Origin: Adiantum capillus-veneris
Lineage: Eukaryota > Streptophyta > Polypodiopsida > Polypodiales > Pteridaceae
Direction of reading: 5' to 3'
NCBI GenBank assembly: GCA_014529385.2
Contig: CM043953.1
Span: forward strand, 70,415,872-70,479,871
DNA: 64,000 nt
Below the pieces are notes generated by a model. It saw nothing but the letters and a program-made list of their open reading frames with translations, ran no database searches and was not told where the DNA came from. The position numbers and the translations under genes were made by a program. Below, in pieces: positions 45,430 through 57,135 of this stretch (positions are counted from its first letter, which is position 1; every line of letters begins with the position of its first letter).

Positions 45430-46893
45430 TTCCATGGCCTCTCCACAACATTGGAGACTCTTAAAACCTATGACTCTAGAGACATGTTGGATTTGAAGAA
45501 GTGGTGCAAGATGATAAGCTCCATGTTGGACGTGATGAAAACGGCATGCTTTGTCTATATTTGAAATATTTGTAGACGGTGAGAGTTCCATGTGTTGAAG
45601 ATTGGGAGGATATTATAAAATTTTCCCACATTGTTGAAGGATCAAAACACCAAGGGTTTAATAAAACCGTAATTTCCATCAAGTTCAAATGGCGCATTGA
45701 AGTTAGGAAGCATGGTATATCTACCATATACATCAAAGAGTACATAAATGCTTGTGGGTGTAGCAATGCATGCAACTAATGCTTCTCATTCAAGATCATG
45801 GAGTCAAAGAATGGACCTGAATAAAGTGCCTCGAGATGTGATTGCTACAAAAATGTCCGATGTAGAGAGGCACCTAAAGACCATCATGATCGAGCACAAG
45901 ACAAGGCTAGTGATGGTCCGCTCATCCAAAAAATCTTGTGCATCAAAAATTGTGATTGATTATATATGTCATCAAGGTGGTGCGCCTTGACGAAGGGGAG
46001 ATAAAAAGAGAACAAGGACATCAAAGAAATGTGGTGGTCCGTTTAAAATACAAGTGATAACTATCAATGAGAGTAATGATGTTCATAATTATCTAAACAC
46101 TAGTCACAATGGTCATATCCCAGGTTCAAGAAGTGATATATATCACTTGCCCATCCATCCATCCGTAATTGAGTGTTGCATGGAAGACCTCTTTGATGTC
46201 GGGAATGTTGATATGTTGCTTCCATGTCATTGTCGAAAAAAAGATTTCACATGGAGCGAGCCTCCCTTCTTGACTGTACTATCTACAGGTTCTTTATGAT
46301 ACCACATGAAATCAATATTTTGTCTTATCAAATGTGTTATCGAGGTAGCACTATGACTTGTTTCTTTAATAAATTTCTCTATACAGAGGATACCCTCTAA
46401 ATGATCAAGTTGATATAGGTCGCGCATCAAATGATGATTAGGTTTCTATGTATATGGAGGCATGAAATTGTACGAAACCAACAAAATAATAGCTTTGTCA
46501 TAAGTCTCAGAGAGTAATTCAAATTTCTTTTTCTTCTTACATTCAAATTTTTATGTAGGTGGTTTATTGCCAACCGTATAATCCAAAAGCAGTTAATGAC
46601 AAAGATAAGCCTTTTATCTCGATCATTCAAGACAACTGGATGCTGCAAATGGCCAAACGATTCTCTACAAATAACTCATGGGCTATTGATAGCACATATA
46701 AAACAAACATATATGGTTTACCATTGTATTTCGGAGTGTTGCCAAGCCAACAAGGTGTTGGCCTACCAATTTGGTTCATGTTGTGTACGACAGATCCTAG
46801 CTGTCATCATGGCGTCATTGCTTTAAAGTTCACAATTATTGTACACTGTATGAGAGTGAGGTCTTTACCGCACATGATAGCCGTGCAAGGATG
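45430..46893 (+). pseudogene. MULE-type transposase fragment
   Basis: An N-terminal region reads CLYLKYL, a TAG (45,573-45,575), then VRVPCVEDWEDIIKFSHIV and KTVISIKFKWRIEV, matching the DNA-binding segment that precedes MULE-like transposases. Further on, NSWAIDSTYKTNIYGLPLYF (about 46,675-46,735) is the start of the MULE DDE core with its first Asp, continuing through PIWFMLCTTD. The rest of the core and the zinc finger are missing and several frames are used. It is a dead 5' fragment of a Mutator-like element. Confidence 0.6.
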
Positions 46894-47517
46894 AGAGAGA
46901 GTAGAGAGAAGAGGCTTGGGGGAAGATAGAGAAAAAGACTTTTGTTTTGCTGCAGTTATTGCCTAAAAAATTACCGCGCTGATAGCTTTAGACATTGTCA
47001 CACAGATAGCATTGTTATTTGCCTTAGTTATAGTCTCATAGATACCCTGGAATGAATATAATATACTTCTATTGATATACCCATTCATATCTCTCCTTTA
47101 TATAATACAAAATACATAAGAAAAAGTACTTTCATTTTGTATCCTCTCTATATACTATAGCTACTTACTGGTTCTCCTCACAAGAAATCCATTAAATTCT
47201 AGGATTCTCTTGGAATATTCTATCCCCCCTCCCACTCCAAAATTTCACATTAGCAGAGACTGCTTGCCTCGTCGCCCTCACCAATTATCTACCGCGCATT
47301 CCCTTCCAATCCTCTGTGATAGCTTAGTCCTTTGTGAGCCCCCCCCCCCCCCCCCCCCCCCAACACCCTCCACTTTGTTCGCATGCCTTTTCCATCCATG
47401 TCCTCCCTCGTCTCGCCGACATGTACATCCTAACAAATTTATCCCTCTGTAAAGACCACCTCACCTCAGCTCGCCTTGTTGCTGCTCGTCCTGTCTACAA
47501 AGAAACGAGCCATAGAG
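46894..47517. other. Non-coding stretch with C23 run
   Basis: Nothing gene-like is seen. A run of 23 C residues lies at 47,339-47,361. The proline-rich frames across it are artefacts of the run. Confidence 0.5.
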
Positions 47518-47669
47518 AGAAGAAGAAGAAGAAGAAGAAGAAGAGTATTTTAACCTCATAGGAAACTATCCCAAGAGACCTTAAATATCTATCTGATGGG
47601 GAGAGTTGAACTCAACACTTGTTATTCAAGAGGGAAATGGCATAACCAATCTACCACACTTGGGTGATA
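47518..47669 (-). mobile_element. tRNA-derived SINE ending in (TTC)n
   Basis: On the minus strand TGGTAGATTGG (A box) and GAGTTCAACTC (B box) are spaced as in a tRNA. They are followed by a short body (ATCAGATAGATATTTAAGG...) and a TTC simple-sequence tail (gaa repeats at 47,518-47,543 on plus). This is the layout of a tRNA-derived SINE. A second partial copy of the body lies at 47,726-47,757. Confidence 0.65.
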
Positions 47670-47725
47670 GAAAGGTTATACCATTTTCCTCTTTTTATTA
47701 GCGCACACACCCACCCACACACACC

Positions 47726-47755
47726 CAAGAGACCTTAAAGATCTATCCGACGGGG

Positions 47756-47817
<62 letters not shown>
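47726..47817 (-). repeat. Second SINE body fragment joined to (GA)n
   Basis: 'cccaagagaccttaaagatctatccgac' (47,726-47,753) repeats the SINE body at 47,569-47,598. It then passes into a 60-bp GA microsatellite (47,758-47,817). The tRNA-like head is missing. Confidence 0.75.
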
Positions 47818-47819
<2 letters not shown>

Positions 47820-48100
47820 AAACAAATGTGTTACAATGTATGCTAGCAAAAGATCATTAACAAAGCATTCACAAAAGCACGTGATTGACATTAGCTACAA
47901 CATCCTCATTACGGTGCATTAAAACATGGACTTAATTGATCATCCATTACATCATCATCTGCTAGTTCCATAGCGATGACGCGGTCTATGTGGAGTCCCA
48001 ATTCATCAAAATCAGCAATATAGGGATCAAAACGATCATCATCATCATCATTTTCTTCTGCTAGCTCTTCATCCTCTTCTTCATCTTCTATATAGGTTTG

Positions 48101-50975
48101 CTATTTTTCATCGACATCATTCTCATTCGCTTCGTCAAGCAACCGTGCTGGAAGTTCTTCACCTTCTATGTCTGCTTCATCATCATTGTTGTGTTCATCC
48201 ACAGTGGTTAATATGTTCACTGCGTCATCTAGTATACATCTTTCTCTTGGAGTGACTTGTATGACAAACCAAAACCTTCGTTCGTAAATACTTGGAAGAT
48301 AGATCACTTGCTCACAACTTTATGGAGAGATGTAGATATCACTTGTGCCCGTATGGAATCTCATAGAGTCCACCATGTAGATACCGCTTGCATGTCTAGA
48401 TGAAATGCCTGCAAACCACTTCACATCAAACACATACTTTCAAAAAGTTTGAAAATCTACTCGTTATATTCTTTAAATAACTCCACAATATCTATTTTTC
48501 GTACCGTTTGGAGTTTGCGCATCAAAATTGCCCATCACTCCACTATCATCCGTTGTTCGTTTTTTGTATACATTATCAATTCGAAAGTGCCTTCCTTCAT
48601 GGAACATCGAGTTGAACATCCTTGCCTGTTGAAAGTAGAACAAGTTTGAGTATAGGTAGCTATATACTAATACTTTATATTGTGCATATTGAGTTTGATT
48701 ATCAATTACCTTTGGTAGACAACCTCGCACATACTCCCATTTCTCATTGCTAACATGCTCAATATCAGCTTTAGCTTTAATCATTTGTTCATGCAACCAA
48801 TCGGGCCTTACAAGTTTTGGAAACATGGCAAGGTATGGTGGGTAAACCACATTGCAATTTCTTCTCTGAGAGTGTATTTCCCTATACGCTTCTCGATCTT
48901 CTTCACGCTTTCTTTTCAATTTTGCATATAGAGCTACACACTTTTGTATCTTTGGTGCATTAAGGACAAGGTAGTTGTTTATTGCATCACGTATGTGCCT
49001 TTCCATGAGATTTATCTTCCCCTTCCCATTTGGCATATGGGAGTGCACCCTTGGATCTTGTTTATCAGTCAATAAACATGGTACTCAGAGATGTACACAA
49101 ATGACTCTTGAGCACAATCCATCCTTCGGCCATGCTAGCCTCTGGCTATGAACGTAGCCTCATGAATCCCTTGAGTGTCTTAAGAAAACGCTCAAGGAAG
49201 AACATCCAACGGGAATGGACCACTCCACAAATCTCTACCTCATCCACAAGATGCAATATAAGATGGAGTTGGCTCAATAGTATGGACTTGGGAAAGCTCT
49301 CTTCAATGAGAAAAACTGCTTCTTTGGCTAACAATCTTGCCACTGGTATGGATGCGACTTCAATCTCCATAGAGATCACCCACCTGACAAGCTCTCCCAT
49401 CTTATATATAGCATCGCGTACTTTCTTGCTTCCATATCCACTGATGCTCAATGGTAAGATGAACTGCATACTATTTTCAAAAGTAATAACATCAGAGTAT
49501 CATCCAAGTAAGATAAAATGTAAAGGGTGGATAATCACCTGGAGCATCTTGTGCCAATTGTGGGATTTCAACCCATGTAATAGGGGTCCATCACCCTTAT
49601 TTGTCTTCGAGAATGCTCCCTTTAAAGACCGCATGTAACCTGTAGGTGTTCTGATGGAAGCAATAACTTCTTTCACTTTGATTTAGTCAGTATTTGATGG
49701 GATCCATGATGCCTTTGGAAGACGATACTTCCCGTTGTCTTCCATCATCGGCATTGCTGATGCAGGCATTTCGCATTGATGTTTCATGTCCTCCCTAATT
49801 CCAACACTGTCGCTCTTGCCTATGATGTGTCCCCAGATCATCTGGCCTACATTTTTGAATATGTGCATTGGATCTAGCAAATGTTGGACCTTCAAATCGA
49901 TCTAGTAAGGCAACTCAAAAAACACAGAATATTGTGTCATACCCTTGGGTGGCTGTCGGGGAAGGGGGTCCATTGAGCAATGCCTATCCCATGCTATTTT
50001 CCAATCTCTCATTGTCCATCTATATGGGGACTTTCCATTCAAAGGTTCTTTGTATTTTTCATGTGTTCGTGGTATAAAATGATGACTATCAAGATAAATG
50101 ACCTTTTTAAGGTGTGATGGATGCTCTGTGACGAGAGAGTGACCACAAATAGGACACATTGCATGTATGGATGTAGACAAACCTTTTGGTAGTACATTAT
50201 ATCCATAATTACTATGGTTACCTTTGGTATACAATAACCAATAATTGAGGGGCTCTACATGTATGGCTACCTGAGACCTCTCCAAGACCCTGAAAGTCAT
50301 GCATAGTCCACATAGGTATGCCTCGAGTATGGATTTGACGCTTCGTTGGTGGTGGAGACACATTGTAGACAGGGATACCGGTCCATAGCTCCTTTAACTC
50401 ATCAATAAGAGGGGCTAGATACACATCCAAGTTTTTGACTTTGTGCTTTCTGGGGATCAAGAAAGATAGCATGATGTAGCCTTTCTTGGTGCTCTTCCAA
50501 GGGGGGATATTGTAATTGATCAAGATAATTGGCCATGTGCTCCATGACATACTGTTGGTGTCGAAATGGTTGACACCGTCACTTGCAAGGCCCAAATGAA
50601 TATATCATGGGTTTCCTTTGAACACGGGCCATTTTTCCTCAATGTGTTTCCATGCTTGTGAATCCGCTGGGACACGCATTATACCATCCACAGAGAAACT
50701 ACCGGCATGCCATGTAAAGGGTTTGTTGAAGGTCATGGTCTTGAACATGTATTGGATACGAGGGATGAGGAGAAAATGTCGTAAAAATTTCCTAGGTACC
50801 AGATGAGTCTTCTTTCTTTCCTCTGGATCAATGGGAAGGTCTTTGTATCTCTCTTAATCGCACTTTGGACATTTCTCCAACCGATCATACTCGTTGCGGA
50901 AGAGAGACAACCCTGTTTTCTTGCAATTGTCTCTCTGACTTTCTCGCTTGAGAGCCTCCTCCTACAACACTCCAC
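48101..50975 (-). pseudogene. CACTA (En/Spm) TNP2-type transposase
   Basis: Minus-strand pieces follow the order of plant CACTA transposases. A CPKC zinc pair is followed by a TAA (50,854-50,856) and PRKFLRHFLLIPRIQYMF. A TGA (50,605-50,607) precedes LGLASDGVNHF. Then come SWSTWPIILINYNIPPW and APLIDELKELW, typical of the TNP2 core. CPICG, FFELPY, a TAG (49,902-49,904) and LLDPMHIFKNVG follow. Next is a DUF4218-like segment with HLILHLVDE and SRWMFFLERFLKTLKG (49,469-49,146). The C-terminal part includes RTTDDSGVMG and YLPSIYERRFWFVI (49,072-48,101). The enzyme would cut and join CACTA termini in the nucleus. Several stops and shifts make this copy inactive. I could not locate its CACTA inverted termini. 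Confidence 0.85.
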
Positions 50976-51529
50976 TGAGGAGCGGTTTCCATGTGGGAAA
51001 GTTTGCGAAGATCAGTTATTTGTGTTCATGGATAGTCCCACATTCCATAGTCCTCGACATGCTTCAAACAGACACTTTGGAGTCTAGGAATGGCCCTTTT
51101 GCAATGCTCGAACGGAAACAACAACCTGTTGTTCAACCATCAATTCGTTCCACTGCATTGTCTGGTCCGTCTTCATCCCACCTTGGTGCTTACATCTTTG
51201 AAATGCGAGAGGTGAGGTAGGTAAGGTGAACAAGAGCTTAAAATGAGAATGATTTTGCATGTCTAATAGATTCTTCTTAAAAGACGTGGAGGGAGAAGGT
51301 CGGCAAAAGAAGGGGGAAGTGATCAATTTTTTTTTTTAAAAGAGCACCCATGGGTATAATAGTGGCAATGAGTGCGGCAAATAGCATGGAAATCAACGCG
51401 GAAAACATTGAAAAAAATTATATAAAAAAGGAAACCTGTTGGCTGGGCTTTTTTTACCCTAACCCATTTTCAAAACAGCTACGATGACCTTTGTGTTTTT
51501 TCTCCTATTCTTCTCTTCTTAGAACTTTC

Positions 51530-51632
<103 letters not shown>

Positions 51633-51984
51633 GGAGGAGGCAAGCAAACATTGACGGCAAGAGAGGAACAAAGGAGCATTGGCGGCGGTGGCGACAACTC
51701 TTTTGTTGGTGGCAAAAGGTGGCAAAGCAGCATTGATGGCGACCGCAACTCTTTTGTTGACGGCAAGAGGCGGCAAGGAGACACACAAAACACAACTATG
51801 TAAATGCACTTTTTTTGTTGGCATGCATTTATTTTAAAATTAATGTCTATTTTTGCTTGTTTTAAAATAAATGTCTATTTCCACTTATTGTCAAGGTAAA
51901 GGCTCACGTGAGGCCATGGGTTGTCCCCCATGCTCACATTTTTTTGAATTCTATTGAGGTTTTGGCATGCTAAACTCATGCTGT

Positions 51985-53347
51985 TTGGACCCTCTATTAG
52001 AGGGGTTTTGGCATGCCTATTTGCATGCAATGGGCTCCCCAAAAGGGCTTCCCATTGCATGAAAATATGCATGCCAAAACCCCTCTAATAGAGGAGCCAA
52101 ATGCATGCCGTGTTGGCATGAGTTTAGAGGGGTTTTGGCATGCCTATTTTCTTGCAATGGACAGCCCATTTGGGCATCCCATTGCATGCAAATAGGCATG
52201 CCAAAACCTCTCTAATAGAGGGGCCAAACCGGTAGGGTAAAGGATCATGTGAGCCCATGGGTTGCCCCCCATGCTCATGTTTTTTTGGCCTCCCCCTTTT
52301 AATGTCCTACACCCCTAGTAAACGGCATGCATTTGGCCGCCTCTCTATTAGAGTGGTTTTGGCATAACTATTTGCATGCAATGGGCTCCCCAAAAGGGCT
52401 GCTCATTGCATGCAAATATGCATGGCAAAACCCCTTTAATAGAGGGGCCAAACTCATGCCAAAACGGCATGCATTTGGCCCCTCTATTAGAGGGGTTTTG
52501 GCATGTCTATTTGCATGCAATGGGCTCCCCAAATGGGCCACCCATTGCATGCAAATAGGCATGCCAAAACCCCTCTAATAGAGGGGCCAAACGCATGCTA
52601 TTTGGTCACTCTATTAGAGGGTTTTATGCGTGCCTATTTGAATGCAATGGACATCCCGTTTGGGCATCCCATTGCATGCAAATAGGCATTCCAAAACCTC
52701 TTTAATAGAGGGGCCAAACTGATAGCCCAAACCCCTCTAATTGGTCGACGTAAAGGCTCATGGGAGCCCATAGCTTGTCCCCCATGATCATGTTTTTTTG
52801 GCCTCCCCCCTACAATGTCCAAAACCACTAGCAAACGGCATGCGTTTGGCCCCTCTATTAGAGGGGGTTTGGTATGCCTATCTGTATGCAATGGGCAGCC
52901 CATTTTGGGAGCCTATTGCATGCAAATAGACATGCCAAAACCTCTCTAATAGAGGGGCAAAACTCATGCCATTTGGAATGTGTTTAGCCCCTTTATTAGA
53001 GGGGTTAACGACATGAGTTTGGACCCTCTGCTAGAGGGATTTTGGCATGCCTATCTGCATGCAATAGGCTCCCCAAATGGGTCAGCCCATTGCATGAAAA
53101 TAGGCATGCCAAAATATCTCTAATAGAGGGGCCAAACCGGTAGCCCAAAACCCCTCTAATAGAAGGGCTTAAATCATGCCATTTTAGGTATGAGTTTGGC
53201 CCCTCTAATCGGCAAGTCTATTTCACCTTAGTCCAAAACCCTATGTTTATTGCCCTAATTTCCCATTTGGCCCCCCGTTTAGAGAGGTTTTGGCATGCCT
53301 ATTTGCATGCAATGGGCAGCCCATTGCATGCAAATCGACATGCCAAA
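51985..53347. repeat. Array of ~110-130-bp near-perfect palindromes, left part
   Basis: Each unit is an inverted repeat: 'cccctctattagagg', 'ttttggcatgcctatttgca', 'tgcaatggg', a ~16-bp centre, then the same in reverse complement. The clearest spans 52,467-52,598 (132 bp, symmetric about 52,532/52,533). Others are at about 51,985-52,096, 52,129-52,232, 52,330-52,452, 52,605-52,720, 52,840-52,965, 53,010-53,140 and 53,262-53,347. Linkers repeat 'ggtaaaggctcatg' and 'cccatgggttg.cccccatg'. Open frames here are by-products of the symmetry. Confidence 0.93.
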
Positions 53348-54375
53348 CATTAGGAGATTTCGGAGGTCTTTTGGAAGAGAGAGGAAAATAAGCTCCTCCA
53401 ATGAGAGAAGAGCCTACGTTACGTAGAAAAATAGATTGATATTAATACAAATATAAAAGGTGTCCCTCTCCTCATTTAATAATCTAGTGGTCCTTGAAGA
53501 CGATCACTCTCTTTCATTTAATGCGAGCACCTTTTTCAGAAGGTAGATGCGGTGCATTTAATACGGCTTACGTCATCACTGGAACTCAAAAAGTCACAAA
53601 ACTATCAAGTGGTGGAAGATTTTGAAACTTTTGATACTGTCAATGCGTTCGGAACGCCCAAATATCCTAGAAATGAATGTCTAATTGCCTCGCTCCGATA
53701 TCCAAAGAGGCAAAAAAAATCCAAAACCCCGAAAAAAACATTTTACTAACGGCGCACGAGGGGGCATTCCAAAATTTTGGAATGCCTCTTCGCGCGCCGT
53801 TAGTAAAAAGCCCCTTTTTTCCTTTTTCTAGGGAGCTTTTTGAGAGGAAAATGTCAAAAAACGGGGCTTTCTTAAAAGATAAGTATCCAAAACCCACTAA
53901 AAGAAGCTTTGTACTAACGGCGCGCAGAGGGGCATTCTAGAATTTTAGAATGCCTCCTCGCGTGCCTTAAGTAAAAAGCCCATTTTTTGGGGTTTTTTTT
54001 TATTTTTTGCCTCTCCGGATGTCGGAACGAGACAAGTAGACATTCGTTTTTAGGGTATTTTGGCGTTTCGGACGCATTGGTGGTGTCAAAAGCCTCAAAA
54101 TCTATCACTATTTGATAGTTTGTGATTTTTTAAGTTCCAGTGATGACATAAGCTGCATTGAATGTGTCGCACCTGCCTCCTGAAAAAGACGCTCGCATTA
54201 AATAAAAAAGTGACCGTTTTCAAGGACGATTGGGAATATAAATCTACTTTTTAGAGTGTCTGGTTGTCCATTTGGACGTACTCACAAGGTGCAAGTGCAT
54301 TTTAAAAAAAGTTTCTAGAGAGAGAAATACAATTTCTTACAAGGCCCTCCAAATGACCTCCGAAATTTTCTAATG
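53348..54375. mobile_element. 1,028-bp fold-back element inside the palindrome array
   Basis: The element starts CATTAG and ends CTAATG. Most of its length is an inverted repeat about a centre near 53,861: 'ggtccttgaa.ac', 'atttaatgcgagc', 'tcatcactggaact', 'aatgcgt.cg.aacgcc' and 'gaatgtcta' occur in both arms. Each arm carries a nested hairpin: 53,741-53,808 (34-bp stem, one mismatch and two G-T pairs) and 53,911-53,975. Joining the flanks (53,347 to 54,376) restores a continuous palindrome unit, ccaaa|acccctctaatag, without duplicated bases. There is no coding frame of its own. A non-autonomous DNA transposon is likely. Confidence 0.85.
53741..53808. repeat. 68-bp hairpin within the fold-back element
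   Basis: TTTTACTAACGGCGC pairs with GCGCCGTTAGTAAAA (one mismatch lies further along the stem), and the axis falls in aaaatttt (53,771-53,778). There is essentially no loop, so the DNA could extrude as a cruciform. The mirror copy at 53,911-53,975 is more diverged. Confidence 0.93.
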
Positions 54376-54842
54376 ACCCCTCTAATAGAGGGGCCCAACG
54401 GCAAGTCTATTTGACCCCAGTCCAAAACCCTATGTTTTATTGGCCTAATTGGTCGAGGTAAAGGCTCATGTGAGCCCATGGGTTGTCCCCCATGCTCATG
54501 TTGTTTTGGCCCTATTTTACCTCCCCCCTTCAATGTCCAAAACCACTAGCAAACAACATGCCATTTGGCCCCTCTGTTAGAGGGGTTTTGGCATGTCTAT
54601 TTGCATGCAATGTGCAGCCCAAACGGGTTGCCCATTGCATGCAAATAAGCATGCCAAAACCCCTTTAGTTTTGCCCCTCTATCAAAGGGGTTTTTTCATG
54701 TCTATTTGCATGCAATGGGCAGTTTGGGTTGCCCATTGCATGCAAATAGGCATGCCCAAATCCCTCTAATAGAGGGGCATTATCCCTAGCAAACGGCATG
54801 AGTTTGGCCCCTCTATTAGCAGGGTTTTAGCATGTCTATTTA
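54376..54842. repeat. Palindrome array, right part
   Basis: The array resumes with 'acccctctaatagagggg', the missing half of the unit cut by the fold-back element. It continues with units at about 54,560-54,667 and 54,676-54,775 and a partial one at 54,800-54,842. The linker 'gtaaaggctcatgtgagcccatgg' at about 54,456 matches those left of the insertion. Confidence 0.9.
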
Positions 54843-54884
54843 GGTTGTATTCGATTTCTTTTTTCTCTCTTTTTTAGTTGTGAC

Positions 54885-55034
54885 ATGGCCGGGCAAGATG
54901 AAGACTTCTTTCACTCTTTGAGGACAACCGTGGGTTCCTCTTCTGGGAATCCTTCTGGGGGCTCTGGTCCCTATGACCACTCCCCTCCATTAGGAAGAGG
55001 ATGGGATGTAGGAGAAACTCTTTATTTGCCATGA
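54885..55034 (+). CDS. Short 49-residue frame, possible transposon protein N-terminus
   Basis: The frame reads MAGQDEDFFHSLRTTVGSSS followed by a Gly/Ser/Pro-rich tail ending GETLYLP. The composition is protein-like with no codon-level decay. The region around its end (cattaggaagaggatgg...ctctttatttg) has a diverged copy at about 56,221-56,270. It may be a displaced first exon of the SWIM-type element next to it. No domain is recognised. Confidence 0.3.
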   Translation: MAGQDEDFFHSLRTTVGSSSGNPSGGSGPYDHSPPLGRGWDVGETLYLP

Positions 55035-55535
55035 GCTTATGGAGGTGATTAACATTTTGACAAATAGATGTATGTTATGTGTGTAAGAATGGTGGGTATG
55101 TAAGAGATGTGTAAGAGTGGTCAAAGGATGCACTTTCACAAATGTTAAGAGCGTCCCTTTCATGTTTTGCAAATGTTGCTTGATGACTTCAATCTCTTTG
55201 GGATCCTTGGAATACACCTCTTTCTGTATAGTTGACAGTGCACCCTTGAGGTGGTTGATGAGATCCACCACATCATCTTCCCTCTCTTGTATATCATTGT
55301 CACCATCGTACACTTCAAAATCATGATGCATCGCATCTTTGTAGATATTGGATGCATCTTTATGTGTACCATGTAGAAATTCTTTCAAACAAGGAAAGTG
55401 AGTCATTTGAACACCATTAAGATGCTTACATTGGCTGCCCCAATCCGCACAATCACAATAAATGCTTTGCAAGCTGACATGATACCATTTACTCTCATAT
55501 GGTAATTTGAATCTTGAAGAGAAGTGACCCTTCAT
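54990..55535 (-). pseudogene. SWIM zinc-finger C-terminal segment of a MULE-type protein
   Basis: This 181-residue frame starts MKGHFSSRFKLPYESKWYHV and contains YCDCADWGSQCKHL, a CxC...CxH SWIM finger as found C-terminal to MULE/FAR1-like transposases. An acidic helical tail (DDVVDLINHLKGALSTIQKE) follows. SWIM fingers bind DNA or proteins in the nucleus. The catalytic domain is absent nearby. The tail region is present again, inverted, at about 57,125-57,320. Confidence 0.6.
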
Positions 55536-55640
55536 TTATAACCTGAAAGGTAGATGGTGTGGTTTGAAACCTTCATAAAATTCTCCCCCTTCAAGCATTT
55601 TTTTTGTTTGTATCTTTGTCCCCCTCCCCCCCCCGAACGC

Positions 55641-56222
55641 TCAGATCTTGATGACACCTATAGTATAGGCCATCATCATCGGCATCTGGAGCTTCCACAT
55701 CAGAACTGTACCCCGTATCTCGCAAGTCAGTGGACAATCCTCCTCCACCTCCTCCAAAGCAAGCATTGAAATAAGAGCCTTCCCCCGATCCTTGTCTGTG
55801 CTAGCTGTCAGTGGACTCTCGTCGACCCCCAGAGCCACGTTAACTACGTTGCTCACTTTTCCCTAAAGAAGATCAACGATCACGAGGTCTAGGATGTCTT
55901 GATGGTCGAAGCGGGGAGGATTGATGCGAGGATATTGTAGAAGAGGGTGGCGAGAAAAATGGTGAAGGAAATGTAGTAGCAAGGACCGAGGTATAGGGTG
56001 AAGGAAATGTAGTGGGGGGTTCCGAGGGAAAGGGTGAAGGAAAGGTAGTGGGGGTTTGCGAGGGCATGGACGAGGGTGAGGGGGACATCCCATACTGGGA
56101 CAACTAATGTGGCGTATATGAAGAGAAGAACCCTTGCAAATCTTGCTCATACTCTTGCCGCATGCGCAAGAATGAGTCTATCTGGGGATCCATAGGGACC
56201 AAATGAGGAGGAGGAGGAGGCA
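55641..56222 (-). pseudogene. Pro/Ser/Thr-rich N-terminal exon with internal repeats
   Basis: On the minus strand a frame begins MPPPPPHLVPMDPQIDSFLR (from about 56,222) and continues through an in-frame TAG at 56,104-56,106. It then reads LSQYGMSPSPSS and three to four copies of a TTFPSPF-type repeat. After stops, a second register (55,856-55,641) ends the segment. The sequence looks like a disordered N-terminal region of a transposon or nuclear protein. It lies upstream of the SWIM segment on the same strand, so both may be parts of one element. Confidence 0.4.
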
Positions 56223-56534
56223 TTAGGAAGAGAATGGAGTCTAGGAGGGTCTCTTTATTTGGCAGTTTAAGGAAGTCAAACCTTTAGTATTAAGAAAGTA
56301 ATCAAAGGACACCTTTTGAATTCAAACAGGCAAAACGGCTAGTTTATTTGAATTCAAAGTTTCCTCCCAAAATGGAATTAAAAATCTAGCAGGTAAAATC
56401 ATATCATGTAGCATATCTATGGAAAGAGCTTGACGCGTAGATTGCAGATCTATTATCTCCACTCAAATCAAAGATCATATGTGGGAGTTATGAAAGGCCG
56501 AAAATCATAAAAGTTTCCATCATCTTTCTGGAAT

Positions 56535-57135
56535 CATGTCAGAGGAGGTACTAAACAAATCCAGGCGCACGTTATAGCAACTCGACTCGGTCATGGTGTA
56601 ACACTAGTTCGCACAAATGAAGAATAACAAAACATAGATCTTGATGGATCTAGCCAACCTTTCAAATCATTGCGTCAAACGGGCCAACTCAGAAGCAAGC
56701 ACCAAAGGGTAGATCTCGTGTCCATTTTGATAAACGGTCCCGTATTTGGTGTCCACATTGTTGCACCAAAACCTTGGTAGTGGATTCTCAAATCACACAC
56801 ATGTGTCACATGTACCATGCTCTCCTCCCAATAAAGCCTATGCACATCAGTGAAAATGTCATACCAACTCTAGTGAGAAGTGATTCGCGTTTGCATTAAA
56901 TTTGAGAGTTTTGGGGGGATGATCTCTGCTTGTCAATTTGGTGGTTTAGAGGATGTTGAGTGTTGCTTTATACTTACCTCAGAAAATGGGGAACAATTGG
57001 TAGACATAAAAGCTTCCATCGTCAAAATGCTACTTTTGTATTCCTCTAGTCAAAGCCATGCCATTTGAAGACCAATTAATGAAAATTCCAACCACTTAAT
57101 TTGTACATGATCTAGCCTTTGTCGAGATCCTTTGA
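56535..57135. repeat. Direct repeat, left copy (~600 bp)
   Basis: This segment matches 57,345-57,935 in the same order and orientation, for example 'aaatccaggc.cac.ttatagcaact', 'cgggccaactcaga', 'gtatttggtgtccacattgttgca', 'catgctctcctcc' and 'gatgatctctgcttgtcaat'. Similarity is high but frames are broken in both copies, so no protein is proposed. Confidence 0.88.

Noticed and set aside
52013-52685. Many 60-90 residue frames on both strands reading MQWAPQ or MQWDAQ
   Set aside because: They are mirror readings of the same palindrome units, caused by symmetry rather than coding.
51985-54842. CRISPR-like array of palindromic repeats
   Set aside because: The window is eukaryotic. Units are long, imperfect inverted repeats with conserved linkers rather than identical short repeats with unique spacers, and there are no cas genes.
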